A stretch of 64,000 nucleotides of DNA from Fodinibacter sp963763015 (GTDB lineage Bacteria > Actinomycetota > Actinomycetes > Actinomycetales > Dermatophilaceae). Positions 25,660 to 34,514 of the stretch are shown one piece after another (position 1 is the first letter of the stretch; every line of letters begins with the position of its first letter). The DNA is taken from assembly GCA_963763015.1 (NCBI GenBank), contig CAVXML010000007.1, positions 124,001 through 188,000 of the forward strand. Reading direction: 5' to 3'. Under the pieces are notes generated by a model. The model was not told the DNA's origin, did no database searches, and was given only the letters and a program-made list of their open reading frames with translations. Position numbers and translations under genes: made by a program.

Positions 25660-25748
25660 CGAGGGACTCCTCGTGCTGGTCGGGGGGTGACGTGGATGTC
25701 GTGCTCCCGGCGCGCCCTCGAGCCCATGGCTGAGGGACGATCCGAAAA

Positions 25749-25762
25749 TGACGATTTCGTCA
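25749..25762. promoter_or_regulatory. TetR-type operator upstream of phaC
   Basis: TGACGATTTCGTCA is a perfect palindrome with 6-bp arms around TT, 90 bases upstream of the phaC start codon. Flanking bases (AGTAAA) also resemble the flanks of the 22776 site. Confidence 0.75.
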
Positions 25763-25894
25763 GTAAACCGCACGAGGGCTTGGGTGCGGCCGCCGGTGTT
25801 GGAGGCGTCACATGGAGGGCGCCGAGCCGAGGTCGTCACCGATCACGTCGACGAGGCGACCGGGCGGCCGCTGAGGGGTTGCGGGGGCACGTCC

Positions 25895-26545
25895 TCAGGA
25901 GGCAGAGGGTGCCGCGAGATCGGGCAGCGGTAGCCTCGCGATGCGACGAGCCGCCCTGGATGGCAGGCCGAACATGCGTAGGAGGTCCTCGGTCACCCGG
26001 TCTGTGGTCTCCTCGACGTCACGGTCAGGGTCGTCGTGGAAGAGCTGACCGAGCGCGAGGAGGACCCCGGCCGACATCGTGACCGCGACGTCGAGGTCCT
26101 CGACGTCGAAGCGGCCGGCGGCCACGGCGGCCGCGATGTCCCGGCGGACGCGGGGCGCCAGGCCGTCCTCGGCGCTGAGCAGTCGCAGGACGTTGTTGAG
26201 GAGGACCTGACTGAGCTCCGGCTCTCGGCGGTGCAGCCGCCCAGTCAGCCGGAAGCTGCAGGCGAACACCTCCGCTGGGTCCTCGATGTCGGCGGTGAGG
26301 GTGTCGAGCAGCGCGCCGTAGGCGTCCATCACCGCCTCGACGGCCGCCTCGAACAGCTCCTCCTTTGTCTCGAAGTGGTTGTAGAAGGAGCCCATCCCCA
26401 CGTCGGCGGCCTGGGTGATCTCCAGGATCGGCACGTTCGTCCGGCCCTCCGCGATGAGCGTCTGGGCAGCGGCGATGAGGGCCGCCCGCGTCCTGGCCTT
26501 GCGACGGTCCAGGCGGTTGACCTGCTGGGTGGGTGCACTGCTCAT
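25895..26545 (-). CDS. TetR family regulator of the PHA and aromatic genes
   Basis: A 216-residue TetR protein. The DNA-binding domain spans residues 14-62 (RRKARTRAALIAAAQTLIAE, EITQAADVGMGSFYNHFETKEELF), followed by a helical ligand-binding domain with CSFRLTGRLHRREPELSQVLL. It lies between phaC, on the same strand, and the divergent aromatic operon. Four related palindromes are found before phaC, before the phasin-like gene and twice in its own divergent promoter, so it probably represses all of them and itself. The inducer could be an aromatic acid or its CoA ester, judged only from the target genes. Confidence 0.85.
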   Translation of the reverse strand: MSSAPTQQVNRLDRRKARTRAALIAAAQTLIAEGRTNVPILEITQAADVGMGSFYNHFETKEELFEAAVEAVMDAYGALLDTLTADIEDPAEVFACSFRLTGRLHRREPELSQVLLNNVLRLLSAEDGLAPRVRRDIAAAVAAGRFDVEDLDVAVTMSAGVLLALGQLFHDDPDRDVEETTDRVTEDLLRMFGLPSRAARRIARLPLPDLAAPSAS

Positions 26546-26605
26546 GGCGGCTCCTTGCGTCTCTGCTGCTGTGTGGCCCTGATTCTAGCCTCGGGGAGTC
26601 AGGAA

Positions 26606-26619
26606 TGACGATTTGGTCA
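26606..26619. promoter_or_regulatory. TetR-type operator in the tetR/dioxygenase gap, site 1
   Basis: TGACGATTTGGTCA differs from the phaC operator by one base. It lies 61 bases upstream of the tetR start and 67 bases before the dioxygenase start. Confidence 0.7.
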
Positions 26620-26650
26620 GAAAGGGCTTGACTGAACCATCCCTCATGAG

Positions 26651-26664
26651 TGACGATTACTTCA
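26651..26664. promoter_or_regulatory. TetR-type operator in the tetR/dioxygenase gap, site 2
   Basis: TGACGATTACTTCA keeps the left arm and differs from the phaC operator at two positions in the right arm. It is 45 bp from site 1 and 22 bases before the dioxygenase start codon. Confidence 0.55.
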
Positions 26665-26686
26665 GTCGATCACCGGAGGAGTAGCC

Positions 26687-27823
26687 ATGACCAGTCATCA
26701 CGGGACCCACAACGACCTGCACAGTGAGCAGGGTGCGCTCTCGGGCGAGCACGCCGGACGAGCACGCAACCCCGTCATCAAGGTGCTCGACCTGGCCTGG
26801 CTGGAGTTCGTCAAGCCGGACCTGGCCGCCTCGGAGCGCTTCGCCCACGCGTTCGGGTTCACCACGGTGGGCAGGACGGCGGACGAGCTGCTGCTGCGCG
26901 GGACGGACGCCGGTGCGCCTGCCGTGGTCGTCCGTCGCGGACCACACTCGAGGTACCTCGGTGCGGCCTTCCGCGCCGTGGAGACCGCCGACGTGGCACG
27001 TCTGGCCGACGCCACCGGCGCCACGGTCGAGCGGCTCCCGGAGCACCTCGGCGGGGTCACCGTCGACCTGACCGATCCCAACGGGGTCATGGTGCGGGTC
27101 GTCGCCGACACCCACGAGCTCGCCGCCATGGAGCCCCAGGCGACCCAGTCGTTCAACTTCGGGCACGAGGTGGTCCGTGCCAATTCCACCCAGCGCCCTG
27201 CGCGTGCCCCGGCGCGGATCCAGAGACTGGGCCATGTGGTGCTGCAGAGCACGAGGTACCTCGAGTCCTTGAACTGGTACCTGCAGCACCTTGGTCTGAT
27301 CGTGAGCGACTTCAAGTACTACGAGGGGCAGCGGGAGCGGGGCCCGACGATGAGCTTCATCCGGTGTGACCGCGGCAGCACCCCCACGGACCACCACACG
27401 CTGGCGATGATGCTCGGGCCGAGCAACCGGTACGTGCACTCGGCCTACCAGGTGGCAGACCTGGATACGCTGGCGGCCGGTGGGGAGTACCTCCACGACG
27501 CCGGCTTCCAGCGCTCCTGGGGGATCGGGCGCCACATCGAGGGCAGCCAGATCTTCGACTACTGGCGCGACGCGGACGGCCTCCTGGTCGAGCACTACGC
27601 GGACGGGGACCTCTTCGACAGCACCCTGGAGCCCGGGTGGTCGCCGATGACCGCCTCCGGGCTGGCCCAGTGGGGCCCGCCGGCCACCAAGGACTTCCTC
27701 GGCCTCACACCGGGTCGAGACCTCCTCCACGAGCTGGCGTCCATGGCGCGCTCGCTGCGCGAGGACGACAACGAGTTCGACCTGACCCGCTTGCGTGGCC
27801 TCCTGAAGGTGACGAGCTCATGA
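26687..27823 (+). CDS. Extradiol (VOC family) ring-cleavage dioxygenase
   Basis: A 378-residue two-domain vicinal-oxygen-chelate enzyme of the type that cleaves catechols next to the hydroxyl pair, using Fe(II). The N-terminal VOC half (VLDLAWLEFVKPDLAASERF, GVTVDLTDPNGVMVRVV) is the non-catalytic domain. The C-terminal half has the three metal ligands in order: His in RLGHVVLQS, His in RYVHSAYQVADL, and Glu in LLVEHYADGD. Length is somewhat above the usual 300 because of a polar N-terminus and tail. A GGAGGAG ribosome binding site precedes the ATG. It begins an operon of five ATGA-overlapping or abutting genes, so its substrate is probably the catechol made by the MhpA-like hydroxylase. Confidence 0.88.
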   Translation: MTSHHGTHNDLHSEQGALSGEHAGRARNPVIKVLDLAWLEFVKPDLAASERFAHAFGFTTVGRTADELLLRGTDAGAPAVVVRRGPHSRYLGAAFRAVETADVARLADATGATVERLPEHLGGVTVDLTDPNGVMVRVVADTHELAAMEPQATQSFNFGHEVVRANSTQRPARAPARIQRLGHVVLQSTRYLESLNWYLQHLGLIVSDFKYYEGQRERGPTMSFIRCDRGSTPTDHHTLAMMLGPSNRYVHSAYQVADLDTLAAGGEYLHDAGFQRSWGIGRHIEGSQIFDYWRDADGLLVEHYADGDLFDSTLEPGWSPMTASGLAQWGPPATKDFLGLTPGRDLLHELASMARSLREDDNEFDLTRLRGLLKVTSS

Positions 27824-28758
27824 GCACCACGATTCTTCGCACACCCGACGCCTGGTGGGTCAACACCCGCACAGGGGCCGCACGCATCGATACCGAGGCC
27901 ACGACCACCGGCGAGCTGCTCGCCGACCGCGAGCGTGTCGAGGCAGCCCGCGGCGACGGGGCGACCGTCGACCCGGCCACCCTCGACCTCGTGTCGCCGG
28001 TGACTGCACCCTGCCGGATCGTCGCGCAGATGACGAACTTCGCCAGCCACGTGCGGGACTCGGGACTGGACCCGGAACGAATCCCGATGACGTTCTTCCG
28101 CAAGACGTCCGGCTCGATCAGCGGCCCCTTCGACGACATCGTCCGCCCCGCGCACGTGCGCTTCCTGGACTACGAGGTCGAGATCGGCCTGGTCGTCGGC
28201 AGGGCGCTGCCGGTCGGCACTCGGGTCACCGACGACGACTGGACCACCTACGTGGCCGGACTGGTGGTGACCAACGACGTCTCGGCCCGGGACGTCCAGC
28301 TGCCGAAGACCCAGTTCTTCGAAGCCAAGTCCTACCCGACCTTCACGCCCGTCGGGCCGGCACTGGTCCTGCTCGACACCGACGAGCTCAAGCGGTTCGG
28401 CGACCTTCGCCTGCGCCTGTGGGTCAACGGGGAGCTGCGCCAGGACTCGGTGGTCGACGGCGACATGGTCTACTCACCGCTGCAGGCACTGCAGGGGCTG
28501 AGCCGGTTCCAGCGGTTGGATGCCGGTGACCTGCTCCTCACCGGGACACCGGCCGGTACCGCCCTGAGCGCACCGCCCAAGCCGGTCGAGCTCATCGCCG
28601 CGCTCCTGCCCCCCGCGGTGAAGTGGAAGACCTTCTTCAAGCGTCAGGCGCGCAACCCCAAGTACCTCCAGCCCGGCGACGTCGTCGAGGTCGCCGTCGG
28701 CACCGTCGACGGTGCCATCGACCTCGGTCGCCAGCGCACGGTCGTGAGGGCCGCCTGA
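27820..28758 (+). CDS. Fumarylacetoacetate hydrolase family protein
   Basis: A 312-residue protein. Its FAH-family core starts near residue 65 with PCRIVAQMTNFASHVRDSG, continues with the metal ligands in LDYEVEIGLVVGR and the aspartate of VVTNDVSARDVQ, and ends with LLTGTPAGT and YLQPGDVVEVAV. The family includes hydrolases, decarboxylases and hydratases of 2-oxo acids made by ring cleavage. Next to an extradiol dioxygenase it most likely processes the ring-opened product. The ATG overlaps the dioxygenase stop (ATGA). Confidence 0.88.
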   Translation: MSTTILRTPDAWWVNTRTGAARIDTEATTTGELLADRERVEAARGDGATVDPATLDLVSPVTAPCRIVAQMTNFASHVRDSGLDPERIPMTFFRKTSGSISGPFDDIVRPAHVRFLDYEVEIGLVVGRALPVGTRVTDDDWTTYVAGLVVTNDVSARDVQLPKTQFFEAKSYPTFTPVGPALVLLDTDELKRFGDLRLRLWVNGELRQDSVVDGDMVYSPLQALQGLSRFQRLDAGDLLLTGTPAGTALSAPPKPVELIAALLPPAVKWKTFFKRQARNPKYLQPGDVVEVAVGTVDGAIDLGRQRTVVRAA

Positions 28759-30642
28759 TGGGCAGCCTGCTCTGGCCGAGGTACGACCGGCCGCACGACG
28801 TCGCGGCGATCGAGGCCGTGCCGCTCCCCGACCGCGGCCTCCCGGGGACGACCTACGAGCTGCTCATCCGGGCTGCCGAGCTGTGGCCGGACCGCGTCGC
28901 CCTGTCCGTGCTCCAGGACGGCGAACGGTGGCAGCAACCGGCGGAGCGAACCTACTCCCAGCTGCTCGACGACGTGCACCGGTTCGCCAACGCGCTCCAC
29001 GAGCTCGGGGTACGCCGAACCGACGGTGTCGCCCTCCTCGCCCCGAACTGTCACGAGCTCGTCGCCGCAACCCTGGCCGCCGAGCTGGCGGGGATCGCCG
29101 CCCCCATCAACAGTGGGCTCTCCGGGCAGCACATCGCCGAGCTGCTGCGCAGGTCGGGTACCCGGGTTCTGGTGGCGGCCGGCCCTGAACTCGCCCCGGA
29201 GGTGTGGGAGCGGGCCCGCGGCCTCGCCGCCGCGGGCGGGGTGGACGCCCTGCTCGCCCTGCGCCCGACCGGGGCCGGCCCGGCCGCGCCGGATGCTGCA
29301 GCCGATCGACGGGGTTCCCGTCGGCTACCTGTCAGCGCTGGCCGCGGAACAGCCCCACGACGCCTTCGCCGGTGAAGCTCCCTCGGGCTCGGACCTCGCT
29401 GCGCTGTTCCACACGGGCGGAACGACCGGCACGCCCAAGCTCGCCGCGCACACCCACACCAACGAGGTCAGCGACGCCTGGATGATCGCCGCCACCAGCG
29501 TGTTGCACGACGGCGCGGTCGTCTTCGCGGCGCTGCCGCTCTTCCACGTCAACGCGCTCATCGTCACCGTCCTGGCCCCGCTGTTCAGGGGTCTTCAGGT
29601 CATCTGGGCCGGACCCCAGGGCTACCGCGACCAGGCCCTGTTCGCCCACTTCTGGACCATCGTCGAGCGGTACGGGGTCACCACGATGAGCGCCGTGCCC
29701 ACCGTGTACTCCGTCCTCGCCGGGCGCCCCGTCGACGCCGACATCAGCAGCCTGCAGTTCGCGGTGGTCGGCGCCTCGCCGCTGCCCCAGGCGGTCCGGG
29801 ACGAGTTCGAGTCCGCGACCGGCATCCGGCTGGTCGAGGGGTACGGCCTCACCGAGGCCACCTGCGTCAGCGCCCTGAACTTCCGTGACCAGCCGCGACC
29901 GGGATCCGTGGGCCAGCGCCTGCCGTACCAGCAAGCCAAGGCCGTCCACGTCACGGAAGACGGAAACTGGGTCGACCTACCCGCCGGCCGGGTGGGGGTG
30001 CTGACGATCAGCGGGCCCACCGTGTTCGCCGGCTACGTCACCGGCCGCACACCCGACGGGCCCGTGCTCGAGGGCACCGGCAAGCTGCGCGACGGCTGGC
30101 TCGACACCGGGGACCTGGCCTGGGTCGACCCACAGGGCTTCATCCACCTCGTCGGGCGTGCCAAGGACCTGATCATCCGCGGCGGTCACAACATCGACCC
30201 GGCCCTCATCGAGAGCGTGCTGTTGGCCCACCCGGAGGTCACCGGCGCACAGGCGGTGGGTCGCCCGGACCTGCACGCCGGCGAGGTGCCGGTCGCCTTC
30301 GTCACGCTCGCCCCCGGGTCGAAGGCCACCCCCGAGGAGCTGCGTGCCTGGGCCGGCGACCGCGTGCCCGAGCAGGCAGCCGCGCCCAAGGCCGTCACCG
30401 TGCTGGAGGAGCTCCCCATGACCCTCGTGGGCAAGCCCTTCAAGCCCGCGCTGCGCGCGGAGGCCACCAGAGAGGCCGTCGCCGAGGCGCTCCGGGACGT
30501 CCCCGCCGTCACCGGCATCCGCGGATGTGTCGAGGACGGCGCGGTCGTCGCCGTCATCGGCCTGGCACGCGGCGCCGACGAAACCCCCGTCAAGGAAGCA
30601 CTCGGCCACCTGGCCATCACCTGGAGATTGGAACTGTCATGA
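28758..30642 (+). pseudogene. AMP-binding acyl-CoA synthetase-like gene, frameshifted
   Basis: Acyl-CoA synthetases activate a carboxylic acid with ATP and join it to CoA. The N-terminal part (YELLIRAAELWPDRVALSV, YSQLLDDVHRFANALHELGV) reads in one frame from the ATG at 28758, which shares a base with the previous stop. The rest is in a second frame from about 29296: FHTGGTTGTPKLAAHTHTNE (P-loop), VEGYGLTEATCV, GWLDTGDLAWVD, GRAKDLIIRGGHNIDP and the C-terminal lysine region LPMTLVGKPFK. The frame change lies near 29295 and is explained by one extra base, though the exact site is uncertain. The natural product would be about 627 residues, with an extra 50-residue domain at the end. Gene context suggests an aromatic or phenylpropanoid acid substrate. 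Confidence 0.82.
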
Positions 30643-30992
30643 CCCTCACCACGATTCTCGCCGTCCTGCTGGTTCTCGCGTTCGCGGCACTCGGTACCGC
30701 CAAGGTGGCCGCCGTTCCCGCCATGCGGGCGCGGGCAGAACATGTCGGCTTCAGCGTCGCCGGGTACCGGCGGATCGGGCTGCTCGAGCTCCTCGCCGTT
30801 CTCGGCCTGATCGTCGGCGCGTTCGTTCCGGCCATCGGTGCCATGGCCGCCGTGGGGCTGCTCCTGCTCCTCGGCGGTGCCGTCGTGACCCACCTGCGCA
30901 ACGGTGATGGCCCGCGCGAGATCGCCCCGGCGCTCGTCCTCGGGCTGGCCACGCTGGGCTACGTGCTGCTCGTGGTCGGGGACCTGCGATGA
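30639..30992 (+). CDS. DoxX family membrane protein
   Basis: A 117-residue protein with four hydrophobic helices (TTILAVLLVLAFAALGTAK, IGLLELLAVLGLIVGAFV, GAMAAVGLLLLLGGAVVTHL, IAPALVLGLATLGYVLLVVG). The RAEHVGFSVAGYRRIGLLELLA segment is typical of the DoxX-like group. Its function in a catabolic operon is unclear; DoxX proteins have been linked to quinone or redox steps. Both ends overlap neighbours by ATGA. Confidence 0.85.
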   Translation: MTLTTILAVLLVLAFAALGTAKVAAVPAMRARAEHVGFSVAGYRRIGLLELLAVLGLIVGAFVPAIGAMAAVGLLLLLGGAVVTHLRNGDGPREIAPALVLGLATLGYVLLVVGDLR

Positions 30993-32581
30993 ACCACTCC
31001 CGGCAGGGCAGCGCCGATCCGCTCCCAGTCGTGATCGTGGGAGCCGGTCCGGTGGGCGTCGCCGCCGCCACCCTGCTCGGCCAGTACGGCGTGAGCTGCC
31101 TCGTCCTGGACCGCTGGGACGGCGTCTACCCCCAACCGCGGGCCGTGCACCTCGACGACGAGACCTACCGGGTGCTCGTGCGGCTCGGCATCGGGCAGCA
31201 GTTCGCCGCGGTGTCCCGGGCGACCCGGGGGCTCCAGCTGGTCGACCGGAATCACCGGGTGTTCGCGGTGTTCGACCGGGACGGCGAGCACGGCCGGCAC
31301 GGCCACCCCAAGGCCAACATGTTCGACCAGCCAGAGCTCGAGCAGCTGATGCGCACGAACCTCGAGGACCAGACCACGGTCACCGTGCGAGGGAACATCG
31401 ATGTCACCGACGTCGCCCAGGACGGGCGCGGCCGGGTCCGGGTGGACTTCACCGACCGGCTCAGTGGCGAGCACGCGTCGGTGCTGGCGACCTACGTGCT
31501 CGGCTGCGACGGGGCCAACAGCGTGGTCCGGTCGGCGATCGGCTCGACCATGCAGGACCTGAAGTTCGAGCAGCGCTGGCTCGTGGTCGACCTCGACAGC
31601 GCCGTCGAGCTCGAACAGTGGGAGGGTGTGCACCAGCTCTGCGACCCTGAGCGCGCCGCGACGTACATGCGAATCGGCGAGTCACGGTACCGCTGGGAGT
31701 TCCGGCTCCTCCCGGGGGAGACCGCTGCCGACTTCGAGTCGGTCGACGCGCTCATGCCCCTCATCGGGCCGTGGGTCGGTGACATCCCGTGCGACCGGTT
31801 GGAGCTCGGTAGGGTCGCCGAGTACACCTTCCGGGCACAGCTGGCGGACCGTTGGCGAGACCGCAACGTGTTCCTGCTGGGCGACGCGGCCCACCTCACG
31901 CCTCCCTTCGTCGGTCAGGGGTTGTGCGCGGGCGTGCGCGACTCGATGAACCTCAGCTGGAAGATCGCCGGTGTCCTGTCCGGGGACCTGCCCGACTCGG
32001 TGCTCGACACCTACGAGGTCGAGCGCAAGCCACACGCCCGGGCCCTCATCCAGCTCGCCAAGCTCATCGGCGTCGCCATGACACGTGGCGGGAGCGCAGG
32101 TGACCTGCTGCGCAGGGCCATCGCGCCGCAGCTGCACCGAGTGCCGGGTGTACGCGCCCGCCTCCTCGACAGCGAGACACCGCCGCTCTCCCGCTCGGCC
32201 CTGGTGGGGCGACGCGGACCTCGTGCATCCCTCAACGGGCGGCTGTGCCCGAACGCCCCCCTGGCCAACGGCATCCGGTACGACGAGGCCACCCATCGCG
32301 GGTTCGTGCTCGTGACCCGCGTGGCGGTCTCCTCCGAGCATCGAGCGGTGCTCGCGGAGCGCGGGACCCAGGTTCTCGAGGTGGCACCCGGCTCGGCCCT
32401 GCACACCTGGCTCACGGAGGGCAGGGCGCGGGCCGCACTGGTGCGGCCCGACTTCACGGTGATGCGGGCCGGCCGCCGGGTGGCACCCATCTGCGACGCA
32501 GCACCGAGCTTCCGGGCCGCCGACGACGGGGGTACCGAGCCGACGGTTGCCGCCCATGGCACACCACGTCCGGTGGGGTGA
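30989..32581 (+). CDS. mhpA: FAD-dependent aromatic hydroxylase, MhpA-like
   Basis: A 530-residue group A flavin monooxygenase resembling 3-(3-hydroxyphenyl)propionate hydroxylase, which adds a hydroxyl group to make a catechol for ring cleavage. Visible: the dinucleotide fold VVIVGAGPVGVAAATLL (Gly18, Gly20, Gly23), the YPQPRAVHLDDET segment characteristic of MhpA, the DG motif CDGANSVVRSAIG, and the FAD-ribityl motif GDAAHLTPPFVGQGLCAGVRD (Asp299). The thioredoxin-like C-terminal domain is shorter than in the E. coli enzyme. It closes the operon begun by the dioxygenase. Substrate is inferred, and related phenols cannot be ruled out. Confidence 0.82.
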   Translation: MNHSRQGSADPLPVVIVGAGPVGVAAATLLGQYGVSCLVLDRWDGVYPQPRAVHLDDETYRVLVRLGIGQQFAAVSRATRGLQLVDRNHRVFAVFDRDGEHGRHGHPKANMFDQPELEQLMRTNLEDQTTVTVRGNIDVTDVAQDGRGRVRVDFTDRLSGEHASVLATYVLGCDGANSVVRSAIGSTMQDLKFEQRWLVVDLDSAVELEQWEGVHQLCDPERAATYMRIGESRYRWEFRLLPGETAADFESVDALMPLIGPWVGDIPCDRLELGRVAEYTFRAQLADRWRDRNVFLLGDAAHLTPPFVGQGLCAGVRDSMNLSWKIAGVLSGDLPDSVLDTYEVERKPHARALIQLAKLIGVAMTRGGSAGDLLRRAIAPQLHRVPGVRARLLDSETPPLSRSALVGRRGPRASLNGRLCPNAPLANGIRYDEATHRGFVLVTRVAVSSEHRAVLAERGTQVLEVAPGSALHTWLTEGRARAALVRPDFTVMRAGRRVAPICDAAPSFRAADDGGTEPTVAAHGTPRPVG

Positions 32582-32735
32582 CCGCGACCCTGTCACCGTT
32601 CCTGCCCTACTGGCGTGACGCAGGCCGGAGCTCGCTGGGGCCAAGCCCGTCCTCCGTCAGCCGCGACCGGAGGCCCTGTCCCGCCGAGGCGGCGTAAAGG
32701 TCACGTCAAGACGCATCAGGGCGCCGTCACGGCTT

Positions 32736-32755
32736 CCCGGCCGACCCTGGCCGGG
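32736..32755. promoter_or_regulatory. Hairpin in the kdpF upstream region
   Basis: CCCGGCC at 32736-32742 and GGCCGGG at 32749-32755 form a perfect 7-bp stem with loop GACCCT. It ends 16 bases before the kdpF ATG, near where a ribosome binding site would lie. I found no clear promoter boxes or KdpE site in the 190-bp gap. Confidence 0.35.
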
Positions 32756-32771
32756 GTGTGTCGTGGACGGC

Positions 32772-32858
32772 ATGTGGGAAGACGTTGTCGGCGCCGCGGT
32801 GGGGCTGGTCCTCGTGGCCTACCTCCTCTACGCGCTCGTGCATCCGGACCGGTTCTGA
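32772..32858 (+). CDS. kdpF: KdpF, small subunit of the K+-transporting ATPase
   Basis: A 28-residue single-helix peptide that stabilises the KdpFABC complex. It starts MWEDVVGAAVGLVLVAYLL and ends with YALVHPDRF, matching the usual Y-A-L-x-x-P-x-x-F end of KdpF. It lies 9 bases before the kdpA start. It is short enough to be missed by automatic gene calls. Confidence 0.85.
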   Translation: MWEDVVGAAVGLVLVAYLLYALVHPDRF

Positions 32859-32867
32859 GGCGGCGGC

Positions 32868-34514
32868 GTGAACCCCGCTCTGGTCACTGGCGCGTCAGTC
32901 CTCACCCTGGGCGCCCTGCTCGCTCTCGTCCACGTGCCGCTGGGCAGCTGGATCCACCAGGTCTTCACCGACGAGCAGGACTGGCGCCTCGAGCGAGCCC
33001 TGTACCGCCTCGTCGGGGTCGACCCCCGCACCGAACAACGCTGGACCGGTTACGCGGTCTCCGTGGTCGCGTTCTCGGTCGTCTCCGTCGTCGCGCTGTT
33101 CCTGCTCATCCTGGTGCAGGGGTGGCTGCCCTGGGCGCTCGACCGGTCGATGAGCTGGCACACCGCGCTCAACACCGCCGTCTCCTTCACCACGAACACC
33201 AACTGGCAGTCGTATGCCGGCGAGGCCGGCGCCGGCTACACCGTCCAGGCCGTCGGCCTCACCGTCCAGAACTTCGCCTCCGCCGCCGTGGGGCTAGCCG
33301 TGGCAGTCGCGCTGATCCGCGGGCTCGCGCGGCACACCACCGACCGGATCGGCAACTTCTGGGTCGACCTGGTGCGCGGCACGATGCGCATCCTGCTGCC
33401 GATGGCGGTCGTCGCCGCGATCGTGCTCCTGGTCGGTGGGGTGATCCAGAACCTCACCGACCCGACGACGGTCACGACCATCACCGGCGGCCAGCAGGTC
33501 ATCCAGGGCGGCCCTGTGGCTTCGCAGGAGGCCATCAAGGAGCTCGGCACCAACGGTGGCGGGTTCTTCAACGCCAACTCCTCCCACCCGTTCGAGAACC
33601 CCAACGCCTGGACCAACCTGTTCGAGATCTTCCTGCTCCTCGTCATCCCGTTCTCGCTGCCGTACGCCTACGGCCGGATGGTCGGCAACACGCGGCAGGG
33701 CGTGGTCGCCACCGCGACCATGGCCGGTCTGCTCGTCACGAGCATCGGGCTCGCGACGTGGGCGGAGTACTCGGCCTCGGGGTCGGCACTGGGGTCGATG
33801 GAGGGCAAGGAGCAACGCTTCGGCATCTCCTGGTCCTCGATCTTCGCCACGGCGACCACGGGCACCTCCACCGGCGCGGTCAACTCGATGCACGACAGCT
33901 ACAGCCCCCTCGGTGGCGCCGTCCCGCTGTCGAACATGATGCTCGGGGAGGTCTCGCCGGGCGGTGTCGGCACGGGGCTCTACAACCTGCTCGTCTACGT
34001 CGTGCTTGCCGTGTTCATCGCCGGGCTGATGGTCGGCCGCACCCCCGAGCTGCTCGGGAAGACGGTGGGGCGCAGGGAGGTCACCTACGTCGCGCTCAGC
34101 GTCGTCGTGACCCCCGCGCTCGTGCTCATCGGTACGGGCCTCGCGGTCGTGCTGCCGGCGGCGACCGCCGGGCTGCTCAACAGCGGACCGCACGGCCTGA
34201 CCGAGATGATGTATGCGTTCACGTCGGCCTCGAACAACAACGGCTCGGCCTTCGCCGGGCTCACTGCGGACCAGCCGTTCCTCAACCTCACCCTGGCGCT
34301 GTGCATGTTCGCCGGGAGGTTCGTCACGATCGTGCTCGTCCTCGCCCTGGCCGGGGCCTTCGCCGCCCAGCGCAGGCGCCCCGTGACCGCCGGCACGATG
34401 CCGACCGACACCCCCCTGTTCACCGTCCTGCTCGCCGGCACCGTCGTGATCGTCGCTGGACTGACCTTCTTCCCCGCCCTCGCGCTGGGCCCGCTCGCCG
34501 AGGCCCTGTCATGA
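32868..34514 (+). CDS. kdpA: Potassium-transporting ATPase subunit A
   Basis: KdpA is the channel-like subunit that selects and conducts K+. The 548-residue sequence has four pore-loop selectivity segments: FTTNTNWQSYAGE near residue 107, GTNGGGFFNANSSHPFENP near 226, ATTGTSTGAVNSMHDS near 328 and TSASNNNGSAF near 453, each in a membrane-helix-P-loop-helix unit. An N-terminal WIHQVFTDEQDWRLERALYRLVG is also typical. Starts with GTG. The stop overlaps kdpB by ATGA. Confidence 0.96.
   Translation: MNPALVTGASVLTLGALLALVHVPLGSWIHQVFTDEQDWRLERALYRLVGVDPRTEQRWTGYAVSVVAFSVVSVVALFLLILVQGWLPWALDRSMSWHTALNTAVSFTTNTNWQSYAGEAGAGYTVQAVGLTVQNFASAAVGLAVAVALIRGLARHTTDRIGNFWVDLVRGTMRILLPMAVVAAIVLLVGGVIQNLTDPTTVTTITGGQQVIQGGPVASQEAIKELGTNGGGFFNANSSHPFENPNAWTNLFEIFLLLVIPFSLPYAYGRMVGNTRQGVVATATMAGLLVTSIGLATWAEYSASGSALGSMEGKEQRFGISWSSIFATATTGTSTGAVNSMHDSYSPLGGAVPLSNMMLGEVSPGGVGTGLYNLLVYVVLAVFIAGLMVGRTPELLGKTVGRREVTYVALSVVVTPALVLIGTGLAVVLPAATAGLLNSGPHGLTEMMYAFTSASNNNGSAFAGLTADQPFLNLTLALCMFAGRFVTIVLVLALAGAFAAQRRRPVTAGTMPTDTPLFTVLLAGTVVIVAGLTFFPALALGPLAEALS

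Noticed and set aside
23896..26082. A 728-codon plus-strand frame opposite phaC
   Set aside because: Low-complexity shadow; phaC and phaZ on the minus strand have all catalytic residues.
32582..32771. A c-di-AMP riboswitch before kdpF
   Set aside because: Only a simple 7-bp hairpin is visible; I could not recognise the conserved riboswitch core.
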